The position numbers and the translations under genes are program-made. 63,956 bases of DNA, from the NCBI GenBank assembly GCA_013388735.1, contig JACAES010000058.1:1-63956 (forward strand), read 5' to 3'. The notes under the pieces are model-generated. The model ran no database searches. It was not told where the DNA came from and was given only the letters and a program-made list of their open reading frames with translations. Below are positions 1 to 10,308 of the stretch, one piece after another; the stretch's first letter is position 1; the number at the start of each line of letters is the position of its first letter. This DNA is from Chloroflexota bacterium (GTDB lineage Bacteria > Chloroflexota > Anaerolineae > Aggregatilineales > Phototrophicaceae).

Positions 1-49
1 ACCAGAGACTAATGACCCGTATCGAAATGGAGTTGAGCGAGCGACACTT

Positions 50-1324
50 ATGGCAATCAGCTTTGAAATCCCCGAATTTGCACAGCAGATGGCGCAGATG
101 GCCGGCTTTATGGCGCAGACCTATATGCGCCCACATGCGCGCCGGCTGGACGAAAACGAACATGAGCGCCCGAAGGAATTTATCGAGGCGATGTGGCCGA
201 TTTTGCGCGACCAGCAGAAGGCCACGCTCGACAAACTGACCGCCGCCCCGGCCAACGGCGGCAGCAAGGACGGCGAGCCGAAGAAAAAACGCCCCGGCAC
301 GCGCAACCTGCAACTGATGCTGATGATCGAGCAGTTGGCCTGGGGCGATGCAGGCGTTTATCTGTGCCTGCCGAGCGCCGGCCTGGGCGGATTCGCCATC
401 GAGGCGGTCGGCACGACCGAGCAAAAGCTCCGCCTGCTGACGCGCTTCGCCGAAGGTGACCAGCCGGTATGGGGCGCGATGGCGATCACCGAGCCGGGCG
501 CGGGGTCGGATAACTCATCCATCGCCACGACGGCGGTTTTCGATGAGGAGCATAACCAGTGGGTCATCAACGGCGAAAAAATCTTCATCACCAGCGGCAA
601 GCTGGCGCTGGAAGAATCCAACGGCCTGGTGATCGTATGGGCGACGGTGAACAAAGCCGCCGGGCGCGCGGGCATCAAACCGTTTGTGGTGGAAGCCGGC
701 ACGCCGGGCGTGAGCATCGGCAAGGTGGAGATCAAACACGGCATCCGCGCCAGCGACACGGTTTCGATTGTGTTCAACGACGCGCGCATCCCGGCGGATA
801 ACATTCTGGGCAGCCCGGAAGTGCAGGCCAGCAGCGAGGACAAGGGTTTTAAAGGCGCGATGGCGACTTTCGACGCCAGCCGCCCGATTGTGGCCGCCAG
901 CGCCCTGGGGGTGGGGCGCGCCGCGCTGGAGTTTGTTAAAGAAAAACTGGCCGAAAACGGCGTCGAAATTCCCTACACCGTGCCATACCACAAGCTGACC
1001 GCCGTCCAGCGCGATGTGCTGGAGATGGAGGCTCAGTGGAAAGCGGCCTACCTGCTGACGCTGCGTTCGATTGCCATGCTGGACGAAGGGCTGCATAACA
1101 GCCTGGAAGCCTCGATGGCGAAGGTGAAGGCGGCCAAAGCCTGCGCCTGGATCGCGCAGAAGGCGGTCGAGATGCTAGGCATGATGGGCTACAGCCGCGA
1201 ATGGCTGGTCGAGAAGTGGATGCGCGATTCCAAGATCGCGGAAATTTACGAAGGCACCAACCAGATCAATACCCTGATCGTGGCGCGCCGCATCCTGGAT
1301 TACTCGCGGCGGGAACTGGCGTAA
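50..1324 (+). CDS. fadE: acyl-CoA dehydrogenase
   Basis: The 424-residue protein is an FAD-dependent acyl-CoA dehydrogenase, which makes trans-2-enoyl-CoA in the first step of beta-oxidation. Visible signatures are the FAD/substrate segment AITEPGAGSD near residues 146-155, and the C-terminal IYEGTNQI motif in which Glu401 is the expected catalytic base. Residues about 68-84 form a Lys/Gly/Pro-rich insertion that is not typical of short-chain enzymes and suggests the FadE type found beside fadN and fadA. It heads a three-gene set on the same strand with the fadN-like and fadA-like genes. The ATG at 50 has no strong ribosome binding site; a short overlapping frame starts at 12 but looks spurious. 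Electron acceptor and chain length cannot be read from sequence. Confidence 0.93.
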   Translation: MAISFEIPEFAQQMAQMAGFMAQTYMRPHARRLDENEHERPKEFIEAMWPILRDQQKATLDKLTAAPANGGSKDGEPKKKRPGTRNLQLMLMIEQLAWGDAGVYLCLPSAGLGGFAIEAVGTTEQKLRLLTRFAEGDQPVWGAMAITEPGAGSDNSSIATTAVFDEEHNQWVINGEKIFITSGKLALEESNGLVIVWATVNKAAGRAGIKPFVVEAGTPGVSIGKVEIKHGIRASDTVSIVFNDARIPADNILGSPEVQASSEDKGFKGAMATFDASRPIVAASALGVGRAALEFVKEKLAENGVEIPYTVPYHKLTAVQRDVLEMEAQWKAAYLLTLRSIAMLDEGLHNSLEASMAKVKAAKACAWIAQKAVEMLGMMGYSREWLVEKWMRDSKIAEIYEGTNQINTLIVARRILDYSRRELA

Positions 1325-1352
1325 TGGGCGGCTGAGAACCCCATGAGAGCGT

Positions 1353-1428
1353 AACGCAAAGGCGCAAGGAGGCGAAAGGCGCGCAGTAACCTGTTCTTTG
1401 CGTCTTTGCCCCTTCGCCTCTGTGCGTT
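1353..1428. repeat. intergenic imperfect palindrome (CGCAAAGG family)
   Basis: The left arm (1353-1379) and right arm (1395-1428) are imperfect reverse complements built from CGCAAAGGCGCAAGG-like words. The unit lies between fadE and fadN. A related inverted unit occurs after the GH1 gene (19368-19442). It may form a hairpin in the operon mRNA; no function can be assigned. Confidence 0.5.
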
Positions 1429-1473
1429 GAATCTATTTATCGCGCATCTGGAATTTATTGTTGAGGAGACAAA

Positions 1474-3945
1474 ATGGCTTATAACATTCGCAAAGCAGCC
1501 GTCATCGGCTCCGGCACGATGGGCGGCGGTATCGCCACTCTGCTGGCGGCGGTGGGCATGGATACCGTCGTGCTGGATATCCCGGCCAAAGGCACGCAGC
1601 CGGGCGACCCGCCCGCCAAACGCAATGCTCTGGTTAACGACAACCTGAAAAAGCTGATCGGCGCGCGCCCGCCGCAGGTGTTTGTTGCCTCCGACATGGA
1701 GCGCATCCAGACCGGCAACCTGGACGACAACCTGGATATGGTAAGCGACGCCGACTGGATCATCGAAGTGGTGGTCGAACGGCTGGACGTGAAACGCAGC
1801 CTGATGGCGAAACTGGTCGAAGTCGCCCGCCCGGATGCCATCATCACCACCAATACCTCCGGTATCCCGATTCAGGCCATCGCCGAAGGATTAGGCGAGG
1901 GCTTCAGCCGCCGGTTTATGGGGACGCATTTCTTCAACCCACCCCGCCACTTGTACCTGCTGGAAGTTATACCCCATTCAAATACCGACCCTGAACTGGT
2001 GCAGTATATGGTGGACTTCGGCACGCGGACGTTGGGCAAAGGCGTGGTGATCTGTAAGGACAAACCCAACTTCATCGGCAACCGTTTTATGAGCATGTCC
2101 GGTATGCAGGTGATGAACTACGCGCTGGACAACGGCTTCACGGTCGAGGAAGTGGACAGCCTGACCGGGCCGCTGATCGGGCATCCCAAGACGGCCACCT
2201 TCCGGCTCAACGATCTGGTCGGCTTCGACGTGGCGGTGCATGTCGCCCGCAACCTGTATGAAGCCATCCCCGACGACCCGGCGCGCGAGGTGCTTAACCA
2301 CCCGAAAGCGGTGGCGCTCAGTCAAAAACTGCTGGACAACAACTGGCTGGGCAACAAAACCGGCCAGGGTTTTTACAAGATGGTGAAAGGCGAAAGCGGC
2401 GAAAAAGAATTCTGGTCGCTGAACCTGGAAACGCTGGACTACGAGCCGCCGAAAAATCCGCGTTTTGAAAGCGTCGGCAAACATCGTAAGGTCGAGCCGC
2501 TGGGCGAGCGGATTCGCCTGCTCATCAACGAGGAAGACCGCGCCGCCAAGCTGCTGTGGCATCTGCACGCTTTTTACCTAGCATATGCCTCCAACCGCGT
2601 GCCGGAAATCACCGACACCATCCTGAACATTGACAATGCTCAGAAGTGGGGCTTCGGCCATGAGATGGGGCCGTTTGAAATCTGGGATGCTATCGGCGTA
2701 GCGGAGACGATCCCACAGTTCGAGGCAGCGGGCTACCCGGTGGCAGACTGGGTTAAACACATGGTTGCCAAAGGCAGCCGGAACTTTTACCTGTATGACG
2801 AGGATGGCCTGAAAACCGCCTTCTACAGCCCGCAGGATAACGACTACGTGCCGGTTCCGGTTGACCCGCGCGCCATCAGCGTTAAACAACTGCGCGCGAA
2901 AAAAGTGCCGACAGCGGTCAGCCCGCAGGCCGGTGTACCGGAAAGTGTGCTGGAACAGTGGCGGCGCGAACCGCTGGGCGTGGTCGCCAGCAACGGCAGC
3001 GCCAGTGTGCTGGATATGGGCGATGGCGTGGCGCTGCTGGAACTGCACAGCCAGGCCAACGCGATTGATCTCGATCTGATCGAAATGGCGTGGCAGGCGC
3101 TGGACATCCTCGACCGGGACTTCGACGCGCTGGTGGTCGGCCACGACGGCGAACGTTTTAACATCGGCGCGAACGTCTTCATGGTGGTGATGGCTGTGCA
3201 GAGCGGCCAGATGGAACAGCTGGATGGCATGATCCGCCGCCTGCAAGACCTCACCCAGGCCATGCGCTACCATCGTAAGCCGGTTGTGACCGCGCCGTTT
3301 AATATGGCGCTGGGCGGCGGCACGGAACTGCTGATGTCCGGCACGAAAATCGTCGCCCATGCCGAACTGTACGCCGGGCTGGTCGAGTTCGGTGTCGGCC
3401 TCATCCCGGCGGGCGGCGGCTGCAAGGAACTGCTGCGCCGTGTGGTCAGCCCGGTGATGGCCGCCTCGCCCAACGCCGACGCGCTGCCGCATCTGCAAAA
3501 GGCTTTTGAGGCGATAGCGACTGCCAAAGTCAGCACCAGCGCGATGGAAGCGCGTGAGATCGGTTTCCTGGCGGCAGAAGATAAAATCGTGATGAACCGC
3601 GCGCATCTGCTGGGCGAGGCCAAGCGCGTCGCGCGCCGGCTGGCGGACGATTACACACCGAAGCGTCCCGGCAAAGTGTGGGCCGCCGGGCGCGATGCCT
3701 ACGCCGCGCTGCTGCTGGGCATCGAGGGTTTCCGCGAAAGCGGCTTCGCCAGCGACTACGACGCTTTCATCGCCCGCAAGCTGGCTTACGTGCTGACCGG
3801 CGGCGCGATCAGCGAGCCGGGTTGGGTGGACGAGCAGGTCATTCTGAACCTGGAGCGCGAAGCCTTCATGAGCCTTGTCACCGAGGAGAAAACCCAGGAG
3901 CGCATCGCTTACATGCTGCAAAACAACAAGCCGCTGCGGAATTAG
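1474..3945 (+). CDS. fadN: 3-hydroxyacyl-CoA dehydrogenase / enoyl-CoA hydratase fusion
   Basis: This 823-residue bifunctional protein performs the middle two steps of beta-oxidation. The dehydrogenase half comes first: the NAD-binding loop GSGTMGGGIA is at residues 12-21, and the catalytic His is in THFFNPPRH (His152). A crotonase fold follows in the C-terminal third, with ALGGGTE and LVEFGVGLIPAGGG carrying the two expected acidic residues. Dehydrogenase-then-hydratase is the order of Bacillus FadN and the reverse of E. coli FadB. The start is preceded by a good ribosome binding site (GAGGAGA about 5 bases upstream). It lies 149 bp after fadE and about 100 bp before the thiolase, so the three probably form one transcription unit. 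Confidence 0.94.
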   Translation: MAYNIRKAAVIGSGTMGGGIATLLAAVGMDTVVLDIPAKGTQPGDPPAKRNALVNDNLKKLIGARPPQVFVASDMERIQTGNLDDNLDMVSDADWIIEVVVERLDVKRSLMAKLVEVARPDAIITTNTSGIPIQAIAEGLGEGFSRRFMGTHFFNPPRHLYLLEVIPHSNTDPELVQYMVDFGTRTLGKGVVICKDKPNFIGNRFMSMSGMQVMNYALDNGFTVEEVDSLTGPLIGHPKTATFRLNDLVGFDVAVHVARNLYEAIPDDPAREVLNHPKAVALSQKLLDNNWLGNKTGQGFYKMVKGESGEKEFWSLNLETLDYEPPKNPRFESVGKHRKVEPLGERIRLLINEEDRAAKLLWHLHAFYLAYASNRVPEITDTILNIDNAQKWGFGHEMGPFEIWDAIGVAETIPQFEAAGYPVADWVKHMVAKGSRNFYLYDEDGLKTAFYSPQDNDYVPVPVDPRAISVKQLRAKKVPTAVSPQAGVPESVLEQWRREPLGVVASNGSASVLDMGDGVALLELHSQANAIDLDLIEMAWQALDILDRDFDALVVGHDGERFNIGANVFMVVMAVQSGQMEQLDGMIRRLQDLTQAMRYHRKPVVTAPFNMALGGGTELLMSGTKIVAHAELYAGLVEFGVGLIPAGGGCKELLRRVVSPVMAASPNADALPHLQKAFEAIATAKVSTSAMEAREIGFLAAEDKIVMNRAHLLGEAKRVARRLADDYTPKRPGKVWAAGRDAYAALLLGIEGFRESGFASDYDAFIARKLAYVLTGGAISEPGWVDEQVILNLEREAFMSLVTEEKTQERIAYMLQNNKPLRN

Positions 3946-4047
3946 GGACGAGGGATGAGCCATGAGGTACGAGTCGAGAAAAATCGCTGCATCTAACCAC
4001 TGACAACCGAAGACTAAGGACTATAGACTGACGACTGGAGACTTATT

Positions 4048-5232
<1,185 letters not shown>

Positions 5233-5259
5233 GCCGCCGGAGAAACGACACTATTTATC

Positions 5260-5288
5260 AGGGGCAGATCGGCGTGTCTGCCCCTTTT
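5260..5288 (+). terminator. rho-independent terminator of the fad operon
   Basis: A perfect 9-bp stem (AGGGGCAGA at 5260-5268 with TCTGCCCCT at 5277-5285) with an 8-base loop runs into TTTT. It lies 28 bp after the thiolase stop codon. Confidence 0.85.
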
Positions 5289-5334
5289 GCTGCCTGCCGA
5301 TGCCCCGATTAACGACTGCAAGAATTTTAAATGA

Positions 5335-5361
5335 TTTCAAAAAGCAATTATAGCCTATAAT
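5335..5361 (+). promoter_or_regulatory. probable promoter of the SGNH-like gene
   Basis: A perfect TATAAT lies at 5356-5361. A weak -35 candidate TTTCAA lies at 5335-5340, with a short 15-bp spacer. The region is AT-rich compared with its surroundings and sits 38 bp upstream of the start codon at 5399. Confidence 0.45.
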
Positions 5362-5398
5362 TGAAGCAGCGACATTTTCTGCGAAAAGGAGTCTCTTG

Positions 5399-6691
5399 AT
5401 GAACGGGAGAACCATCGCCGCTGCTTTGCTGCTGGTGGCCCTCTTCCTGATGAGCCTCAGCGGCACCGCCGCGCAGGATGACCCCATCCGTATCATCTTT
5501 ATGCACCATTCGACGGGCGCGGGCCTCATCTGGCAGGGGGGCGTGCGCGAAGGCCTGACCGAACGCAGTTACGAATTCTGGGATCACGGTTACAACGATG
5601 AAGGGCTGACGGACGCCGCCGGCGAGAATCTGGGCCTGAACTGGGACGTGCCGGGCGACAACACCGACCCGGATGGCTGGTATGCCATCTTTAACCAACC
5701 GGTCGGCGACCCGCCGGATAATACCTTCAGCCATATGCTCGAATACGACGTGATTATCTTCAAAAGCTGCTTTCCTTCTTCCGACATTCAAAGTGAGGAG
5801 CAGTTCGAAGCCTACCGCGACTACTACCTCAGCATCCGCGACGTGATAGACGAACATCCCGATAAACTGTTCATCCCGTTCACTACACCGCCGCTCGTCC
5901 CCAACGCGACCACTTCGGAAAATGCCGCCCGCGCCCGCCGCTGGTCGGAATACCTTACCTCGGACGAGTACCTGGACGGGCATCCGAATATTGTCGTTTT
6001 CGACATTTTCGGCCTGCTGGCGGATGCAGACGGTTATCTGCGCGAGGATTACCGCGTTGATGAATGGGACAGCCATCCCAACGACATCGCCAACGGCGAA
6101 GTAGGCGCGGCATTGATTGAACGGGTTGACCTCAGTATTCAGGAGTTCTTTGGGGTAGAAGTGGCTACGTCGCAGTCGTCCGCCGCGCCGCAGGCCGCCG
6201 ATATGATCCAGGATTTTGAAACCATGATGCCTGATGAATCCTGGTATGTCTACCGGGAAGACGATACCGAGATAGCCTGCGACCGGGGCGAGCCGGGTTA
6301 TGAAAGCGAAGGCGCGCTGCAAATCACCTTCCAGGCTGCCACCGGGCGCTACCCGGCGTGCAGCCGGGGGGTGATTGCCGCCGACTATTGGGCCGATGCT
6401 CAGGGTTTGCGTTTCTTCTGGAAGTCTGATGCGCCGGGTATATCGGTCGGCATTCTGCTGTGGATTGAGCAGAGTCCCTTTGAACTCAAAACCGGCCTGG
6501 AAACCCCCGGCGAAACCTGGACGTTGGTAAATCTGGCCTGGGATGATTTTCAGAAGGCGAGCTGGGCCGATGATTCTAATCTCGACGTGCTTGAGCCGTC
6601 GCAGGTTGACGCTATCGCCATCACTTTTGGCAATTGGGAACAGCCACAGCAAGGCACGATCTGGATTGATGATTTACGGCTGACGGAGTAG
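5399..6691 (+). CDS. secreted SGNH-hydrolase-like protein with C-terminal carbohydrate-binding-like domain
   Basis: The product has about 430 residues with an N-terminal signal peptide ending near GTAAQ. Residues about 30-255 resemble secreted SGNH-like proteins that begin with an HHSTG motif (MHHSTGAG near residue 38), contain a KSCFPSS segment and carry a late WDSHPN segment with Asp and His as possible catalytic residues. After a short linker, residues about 270-430 look like a beta-sandwich carbohydrate-binding module related to CBM11, ending in WIDDLRL. The start is set at the ATG 5399, because the AAGGAG at 5386-5391 is 7 bases away and too close for the TTG at 5396. The substrate is unknown; a carbohydrate-ester role is only a guess. 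Confidence 0.65.
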   Translation: MNGRTIAAALLLVALFLMSLSGTAAQDDPIRIIFMHHSTGAGLIWQGGVREGLTERSYEFWDHGYNDEGLTDAAGENLGLNWDVPGDNTDPDGWYAIFNQPVGDPPDNTFSHMLEYDVIIFKSCFPSSDIQSEEQFEAYRDYYLSIRDVIDEHPDKLFIPFTTPPLVPNATTSENAARARRWSEYLTSDEYLDGHPNIVVFDIFGLLADADGYLREDYRVDEWDSHPNDIANGEVGAALIERVDLSIQEFFGVEVATSQSSAAPQAADMIQDFETMMPDESWYVYREDDTEIACDRGEPGYESEGALQITFQAATGRYPACSRGVIAADYWADAQGLRFFWKSDAPGISVGILLWIEQSPFELKTGLETPGETWTLVNLAWDDFQKASWADDSNLDVLEPSQVDAIAITFGNWEQPQQGTIWIDDLRLTE

Positions 6692-6781
6692 GAACTTCGC
6701 GCTATGCGCGGTTATGGCCGGCCACATCCCGCCCGCTGCGAAAAACGGCAGCGAGATGCGGTCGGCCTGCTGCTGTCGGTT

Positions 6782-7963
6782 CTAAAATCGCCCGGTCATG
6801 GCCTGGGCGTAGCCGGTCAGTTCGGCGTAACCATAACCGGCTGCATCGCCGGAGATGGCGACCGCGCCTTCCCAGTAGTCCACGCCCCCGCCGCCGTGTA
6901 ATTCCTGGTCGGCCAGCAGCGGCGTAAGGGTGATGTCCAGCCGCTCCGCGCCGGTGTTGACCGAGATATTCCAGCCCGCCGGGTAGGCTGCTCCGGTGTG
7001 GGGACTCGTCCATGTGGCGGTCACTTCGATATTAAAATCCTCGGCGCTCAGGTAGCGGGTGCTGCCGTCGGCGTTCACCAACAGGCCGCCGAAGGCCGGC
7101 TCGCGCGAGCCATCCACCATCCGAATCTGGCCGAGCATCAGTTCGCGGTTATCGTCCAACTGCAAGCCGAACCAGTCCCAGCCCTGCGCGTCCGCGCCCA
7201 GGGCGCTGGTGCTGAATTCGTGGTCTTTCCAGCTTGCGCCGCTGACCTCAAACGTTTGGTCGTTCACGCTGATGGTGCCTTCGGTTTGCAGGCGCGTTAA
7301 GCTGTAGTAGTAGCTGGCGTTGCCCGGTTCGTCGCTTTTGGGGCTGAGGCCGTTATCGCCTTGCAGCGCGGGCGGCTTGAGCTGATCCAGGCGCAGGTTG
7401 ATGCCAAACGCTTCGCTTTGTGCTGTGATCTGGGTGATCTGCGCGGTTTCGTCCAGGGCAACTACTTGCCAGTCTTCCAGCCACACGCGGTAAACCGGGT
7501 CAGCAGTTGCCCCGGCCAGGCCGGCGCTGCCCCGGCTGAAACGCTGCTCGTGGAAGTAACGCCCGCCTTCGACATCACTCACAGCAAAATGCGCCATGTA
7601 AATCTGGTCGGCGCGCCATTCAGAAGCCGTGTCGTCTTGCGCGGAAGGTAAAGCAGGGGACAAAGGCGGCGTTAATGCCCGGCGGAAGATGGTGAACTGG
7701 TAGCCGAAGTGCCGTCCATCAGCGGTTTTGAGGTTGCCGGTGTAATACCACCACTCGGTCTGAAAAGCCGGGTGTGCGCCGAAATCCGACGGAAACTGCC
7801 AATTGTAGGGGGCGGTCGCCTGCGCGAAGCCGCCGGTATCGCCCGATACGCTCATCAGTATGACATCGGCGCTGATGCCGTCGCCGCCGTTGGCGTCCAT
7901 CAGGCTGAAGCCGAACACAATGATGCCCAGCGCCAGCAGTGCCAGGAAGACCCATCGCCACAT
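6782..7963 (-). CDS. AttH/CrtC-type lipocalin-like secreted protein
   Basis: The protein of about 393 residues belongs to the predicted secreted hydrolase family related to AttH and to carotenoid 1,2-hydratase (CrtC). An N-terminal membrane or signal segment (residues about 3-20) is followed by the family hallmarks EWWYYTGNL and GASWKDHEFST, plus GWDWFGLQLDD. AttH-type proteins are usually encoded beside an FtsX-type ABC exporter. A lone FtsX-type permease occurs 5.4 kb away on the same strand, but no ATPase is adjacent. CrtC-like hydratase activity should not be assumed. The ATG at 7963 is preferred to the GTG at 8011, because a TATCAT-like -10 just upstream would place the transcript start near 8011. 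Function is unproven. Confidence 0.7.
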   Translation of the reverse strand: MWRWVFLALLALGIIVFGFSLMDANGGDGISADVILMSVSGDTGGFAQATAPYNWQFPSDFGAHPAFQTEWWYYTGNLKTADGRHFGYQFTIFRRALTPPLSPALPSAQDDTASEWRADQIYMAHFAVSDVEGGRYFHEQRFSRGSAGLAGATADPVYRVWLEDWQVVALDETAQITQITAQSEAFGINLRLDQLKPPALQGDNGLSPKSDEPGNASYYYSLTRLQTEGTISVNDQTFEVSGASWKDHEFSTSALGADAQGWDWFGLQLDDNRELMLGQIRMVDGSREPAFGGLLVNADGSTRYLSAEDFNIEVTATWTSPHTGAAYPAGWNISVNTGAERLDITLTPLLADQELHGGGGVDYWEGAVAISGDAAGYGYAELTGYAQAMTGRF

Positions 7964-8055
7964 GATTATGGTTTGACCCTTCTGTCCGGTCTTGATTGTT
8001 TGATTTATCACAAAGGCATGATAACCTAACCGGCTGAGAAAACGATGAGCGCTGC

Positions 8056-8640
8056 CTAAGTCAGCCGTTCCAGCACATCCGTCAGCCCGGCGATGATGCG
8101 GTCGAGTGAGTAATTGAGAAAGCGGCGCTGGAAATTAATCATGCGGGCGTCCAGCATGGCATACAGCACATCGGCGGTGTAATCCACGTCGCCCGGCGCG
8201 CGGCGCTGCAACAGCAGCCCGCGTATGGTCTGCCGCCACCACAGATGCGCGGGATGTTCCAGCATGGCGTTCTGATCACCGTGCGCGCTTTCGCACAGCA
8301 GCGCGGCATTCTGGTCTACAAACAGGATCACCTGCGTCAGGAACCAGTGCAGGTTCGCCAGCGTATCGCCGCCCGCCGATAATCGGCGCAGCGTGCGTTC
8401 CTGCAAGTCGCGCTGGTCTTCGTCCAGCAGCGCCTGGCAGAGCGCGGTTTTGTTCTCAAAGTGCCGGTAGAGCGTTCCCTTGCCTACCCGCGCAGCCTCG
8501 GCCACTGCCGACATCGGCACGGCTTCCACGCCCCGTTCGGCAAACAGCCGCCGGGCGGTTTCCAGCAGCAGGGTATGGTTCTTCAGGGCGTCGGCGCGGG
8601 TGGGATGGTTTTCGTTTAAGATCAGGTTTTCGTCGGCCAT
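8056..8640 (-). CDS. TetR-family transcriptional regulator
   Basis: The 194-residue protein has an N-terminal TetR DNA-binding domain: residues about 20-65 contain MSAVAEAARVGKGTLYRHF, the usual helix-turn-helix and following YRHF signature. The C-terminal ligand domain is family-typical in size but has no recognisable ligand. A longer reading starts at 8676, but that ATG overlaps a TGCTATAAT extended -10 on the same strand (8675-8683), so initiation at the ATG 8640 is preferred. The creatininase-family gene is divergent from it, so it may control that gene or itself. Confidence 0.9.
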   Translation of the reverse strand: MADENLILNENHPTRADALKNHTLLLETARRLFAERGVEAVPMSAVAEAARVGKGTLYRHFENKTALCQALLDEDQRDLQERTLRRLSAGGDTLANLHWFLTQVILFVDQNAALLCESAHGDQNAMLEHPAHLWWRQTIRGLLLQRRAPGDVDYTADVLYAMLDARMINFQRRFLNYSLDRIIAGLTDVLERLT

Positions 8641-8674
8641 ATTCAGGTTAAATCGTACCTTTTGTTGATTTATC

Positions 8675-8683
8675 ATTATAGCA
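8675..8683 (-). promoter_or_regulatory. extended -10 promoter for the TetR gene
   Basis: The minus strand reads TGCTATAAT, a consensus extended -10 element, 35 bp upstream of the chosen start. No good -35 is visible, as expected for extended -10 promoters. Very similar TGCTACAAT elements precede hrcA and the large sensor kinase. Confidence 0.6.
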
Positions 8684-8748
8684 GAGGGTGTTAGAATGAA
8701 CTTACAGAAGGTTGGAATTCGGTTTACCTGGATAGGAGCAGGCGTGTC

Positions 8749-9435
8749 ATGCGATTTGAAGACTTCAATTGGATGGACATCGAGCGCTATCTGGAACAGG
8801 ATGATCGTGTCATCCTGATTACCGGCTCGACGGAGCAGCACGCTTATCTCAGCCTGCTGACCGACATCCTCATCCCCACTCGGATCGCGCTGGCCGTCGC
8901 AGAGCGTGAGCGAGTAGTGATTGCGCCGCCGCTGAACTTCGGTGTCAGCGAGTTATTCGTGGACTTTCCCGGCACGATCAGCCTCAGCCGGGCGACGTTC
9001 GAGGCGGTGCTGTCGGAAATAACTGACGGCCTTCTGCATCATGGGTTCCGCCGCTTTTTCGTCCTCAACGGACATGGCGGCAACCAGATGCCCACTCACC
9101 TGAACGACTTGCAGCTTGAAGGACTGGCGCGGGTGGAATGGTACGACTGGTGGCGGGAGGGCGCCGTCCGCGCCTTCGAGGCCGAACACGGTTTGCAGGT
9201 GAACCATGCCAACTGGGGCGAGAACTTCCCCTTTAACCGGGTGGCCGATTCGCCCACCAATGATAAACCCGCTGTGATGCTGCCCGACATCCAGGGTGGG
9301 CGCACGCCCCGCGAGGTGCTGGGGGATGGTAGTTTTGGCGGCCCATACCAGGCCGACGATTCACTGATGCAGGCGCTTTTCGAGCGCGTGGTGGACGAGG
9401 CCGCCGAGCGCCTGCGCGCGATGCCGCCGGTTTAA
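8749..9435 (+). CDS. creatininase-family amidohydrolase
   Basis: The 228-residue protein has the creatininase (CrnA/FAPy deformylase) fold signatures. GSTEQHAYLSLLTD (about residues 26-39) supplies the Glu, His and Asp metal ligands, and NGHGGN lies near residue 108. The usual HAGEFETS segment is represented by HANWGENFP, so the second half of the metal site is altered. Family members hydrolyse cyclic or formyl amides, and the substrate here is not predictable. The ribosome binding site AGGAG at 8734-8738 fits the ATG at 8749. The gene is divergent from the TetR regulator with about 108 bp between starts. Confidence 0.85.
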   Translation: MRFEDFNWMDIERYLEQDDRVILITGSTEQHAYLSLLTDILIPTRIALAVAERERVVIAPPLNFGVSELFVDFPGTISLSRATFEAVLSEITDGLLHHGFRRFFVLNGHGGNQMPTHLNDLQLEGLARVEWYDWWREGAVRAFEAEHGLQVNHANWGENFPFNRVADSPTNDKPAVMLPDIQGGRTPREVLGDGSFGGPYQADDSLMQALFERVVDEAAERLRAMPPV

Positions 9436-9443
9436 TCTGCGCT

Positions 9444-10271
9444 TCAGATCTGTTCGCCCGGATGCCGGAAGGACACAATCAGAATCAGGCGTCCCAGGCG
9501 CAGTTCATCGCCATGATGCAGCGCGCGCACTTCTTTTGGCAGCACGCGCTGCCCATTGATGAAAGTCCCATTGGCGCTGCCCAGATCCGACGCCAGCACA
9601 GCTTTCTGGTCGGCATCGTAGCGCAGCGCCAGGTGCATCCGAGAAACGCCCAGGTCGGCGGCCTGCCGGTCTTTTAAGTCCACGTCTGGCGCGATGGCGC
9701 TGCCGCTGGAACTGCGCCCCACGATGATTTCATGGTCGGCCTTTTGTGGACGCACCTCGTAGGTTTCGGATGACCCCCGCGCGCGCAGCGCCAGCACCGA
9801 GTCGTCGCCAAAGTAGCCGGAATCCATCGTATCGCCCGCATCGGCGAAATGTTTGGTATTCTGCTCCCCCCGGCGCGTATCCAGCAGATGGCCGCAGGCG
9901 TAACAGAACACCTCGTGCGACTGGTTGGTTTTGCCGCAGTTCGGGCAGGCAACCCAGGTGATGGCGTTCTCCGGCTGAGGCGCGACCGCAGCTGGCGCGG
10001 GCGGCGGCGTGTCGGCAGCCGGTTTGGCGGCCAGCGGCTTGATGACCGGGTGCGGGCGCGGTTTGGTTTTTTCGGCAGGGTTTTGATTTTCCCAGGTTCG
10101 GATGAGCGCCGCCAATTCTTCCCGCTGTTTTTTATTGAGTTTTTCAATGTGTGGACGAAGCGCCTGCAGGGCGGACTTGCTCTCCGCGCCGTTGTCGCGC
10201 ATCTGGGTGTATTCGTTTAGAATATCCTGTATATAATTCAACCTGGTCTTCCTTCTCATATGCAGGAGCAT
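9444..10271 (-). CDS. zinc-ribbon and FHA-domain protein
   Basis: The product has about 275 residues in three parts. An N-terminal helical segment (about 1-75) is followed by a Pro/Ala-rich linker. A zinc ribbon CPNCG-CYACG lies near residues 115-140. A C-terminal FHA domain has IIVGRSSSGS, GVSRMHLAL and DLGSANGTFINGQ, and FHA domains bind phosphothreonine peptides. It is probably a cytoplasmic partner of a Ser/Thr kinase, but no kinase is in the window. A longer frame to 10547 would run antisense through the SelW-like gene and is not convincing. The starts at 10271 and 10259 are both possible and neither has a clear ribosome binding site. Confidence 0.85.
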   Translation of the reverse strand: MLLHMRRKTRLNYIQDILNEYTQMRDNGAESKSALQALRPHIEKLNKKQREELAALIRTWENQNPAEKTKPRPHPVIKPLAAKPAADTPPPAPAAVAPQPENAITWVACPNCGKTNQSHEVFCYACGHLLDTRRGEQNTKHFADAGDTMDSGYFGDDSVLALRARGSSETYEVRPQKADHEIIVGRSSSGSAIAPDVDLKDRQAADLGVSRMHLALRYDADQKAVLASDLGSANGTFINGQRVLPKEVRALHHGDELRLGRLILIVSFRHPGEQI

Positions 10272-10308
10272 CGGTCTTAGTATATAACGAAGTTGTAAGG
10301 AGTGCTTG

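Noticed and set aside
2578-3963. 461-residue minus-strand frame opposite fadN
   Set aside because: His/Gln-rich shadow of the hydratase half of fadN.
3990-4046. GACTGACAACYGA-like low-complexity repeats before fadA
   Set aside because: Short degenerate words, similar to stretches at 36015-36050, with no clear period or secondary structure.
5348-6652. 434-residue minus-strand frame
   Set aside because: It lies opposite the secreted SGNH-like gene, which has signal peptide, ribosome binding site and promoter. The antisense frame has no recognisable features.
6782-7963. Carotenoid 1,2-hydratase (CrtC) acting with the rhodopsin antenna
   Set aside because: The family match is to the broad AttH/CrtC group; no carotenoid gene is nearby, so linking it to a carotenoid antenna would be unsupported.
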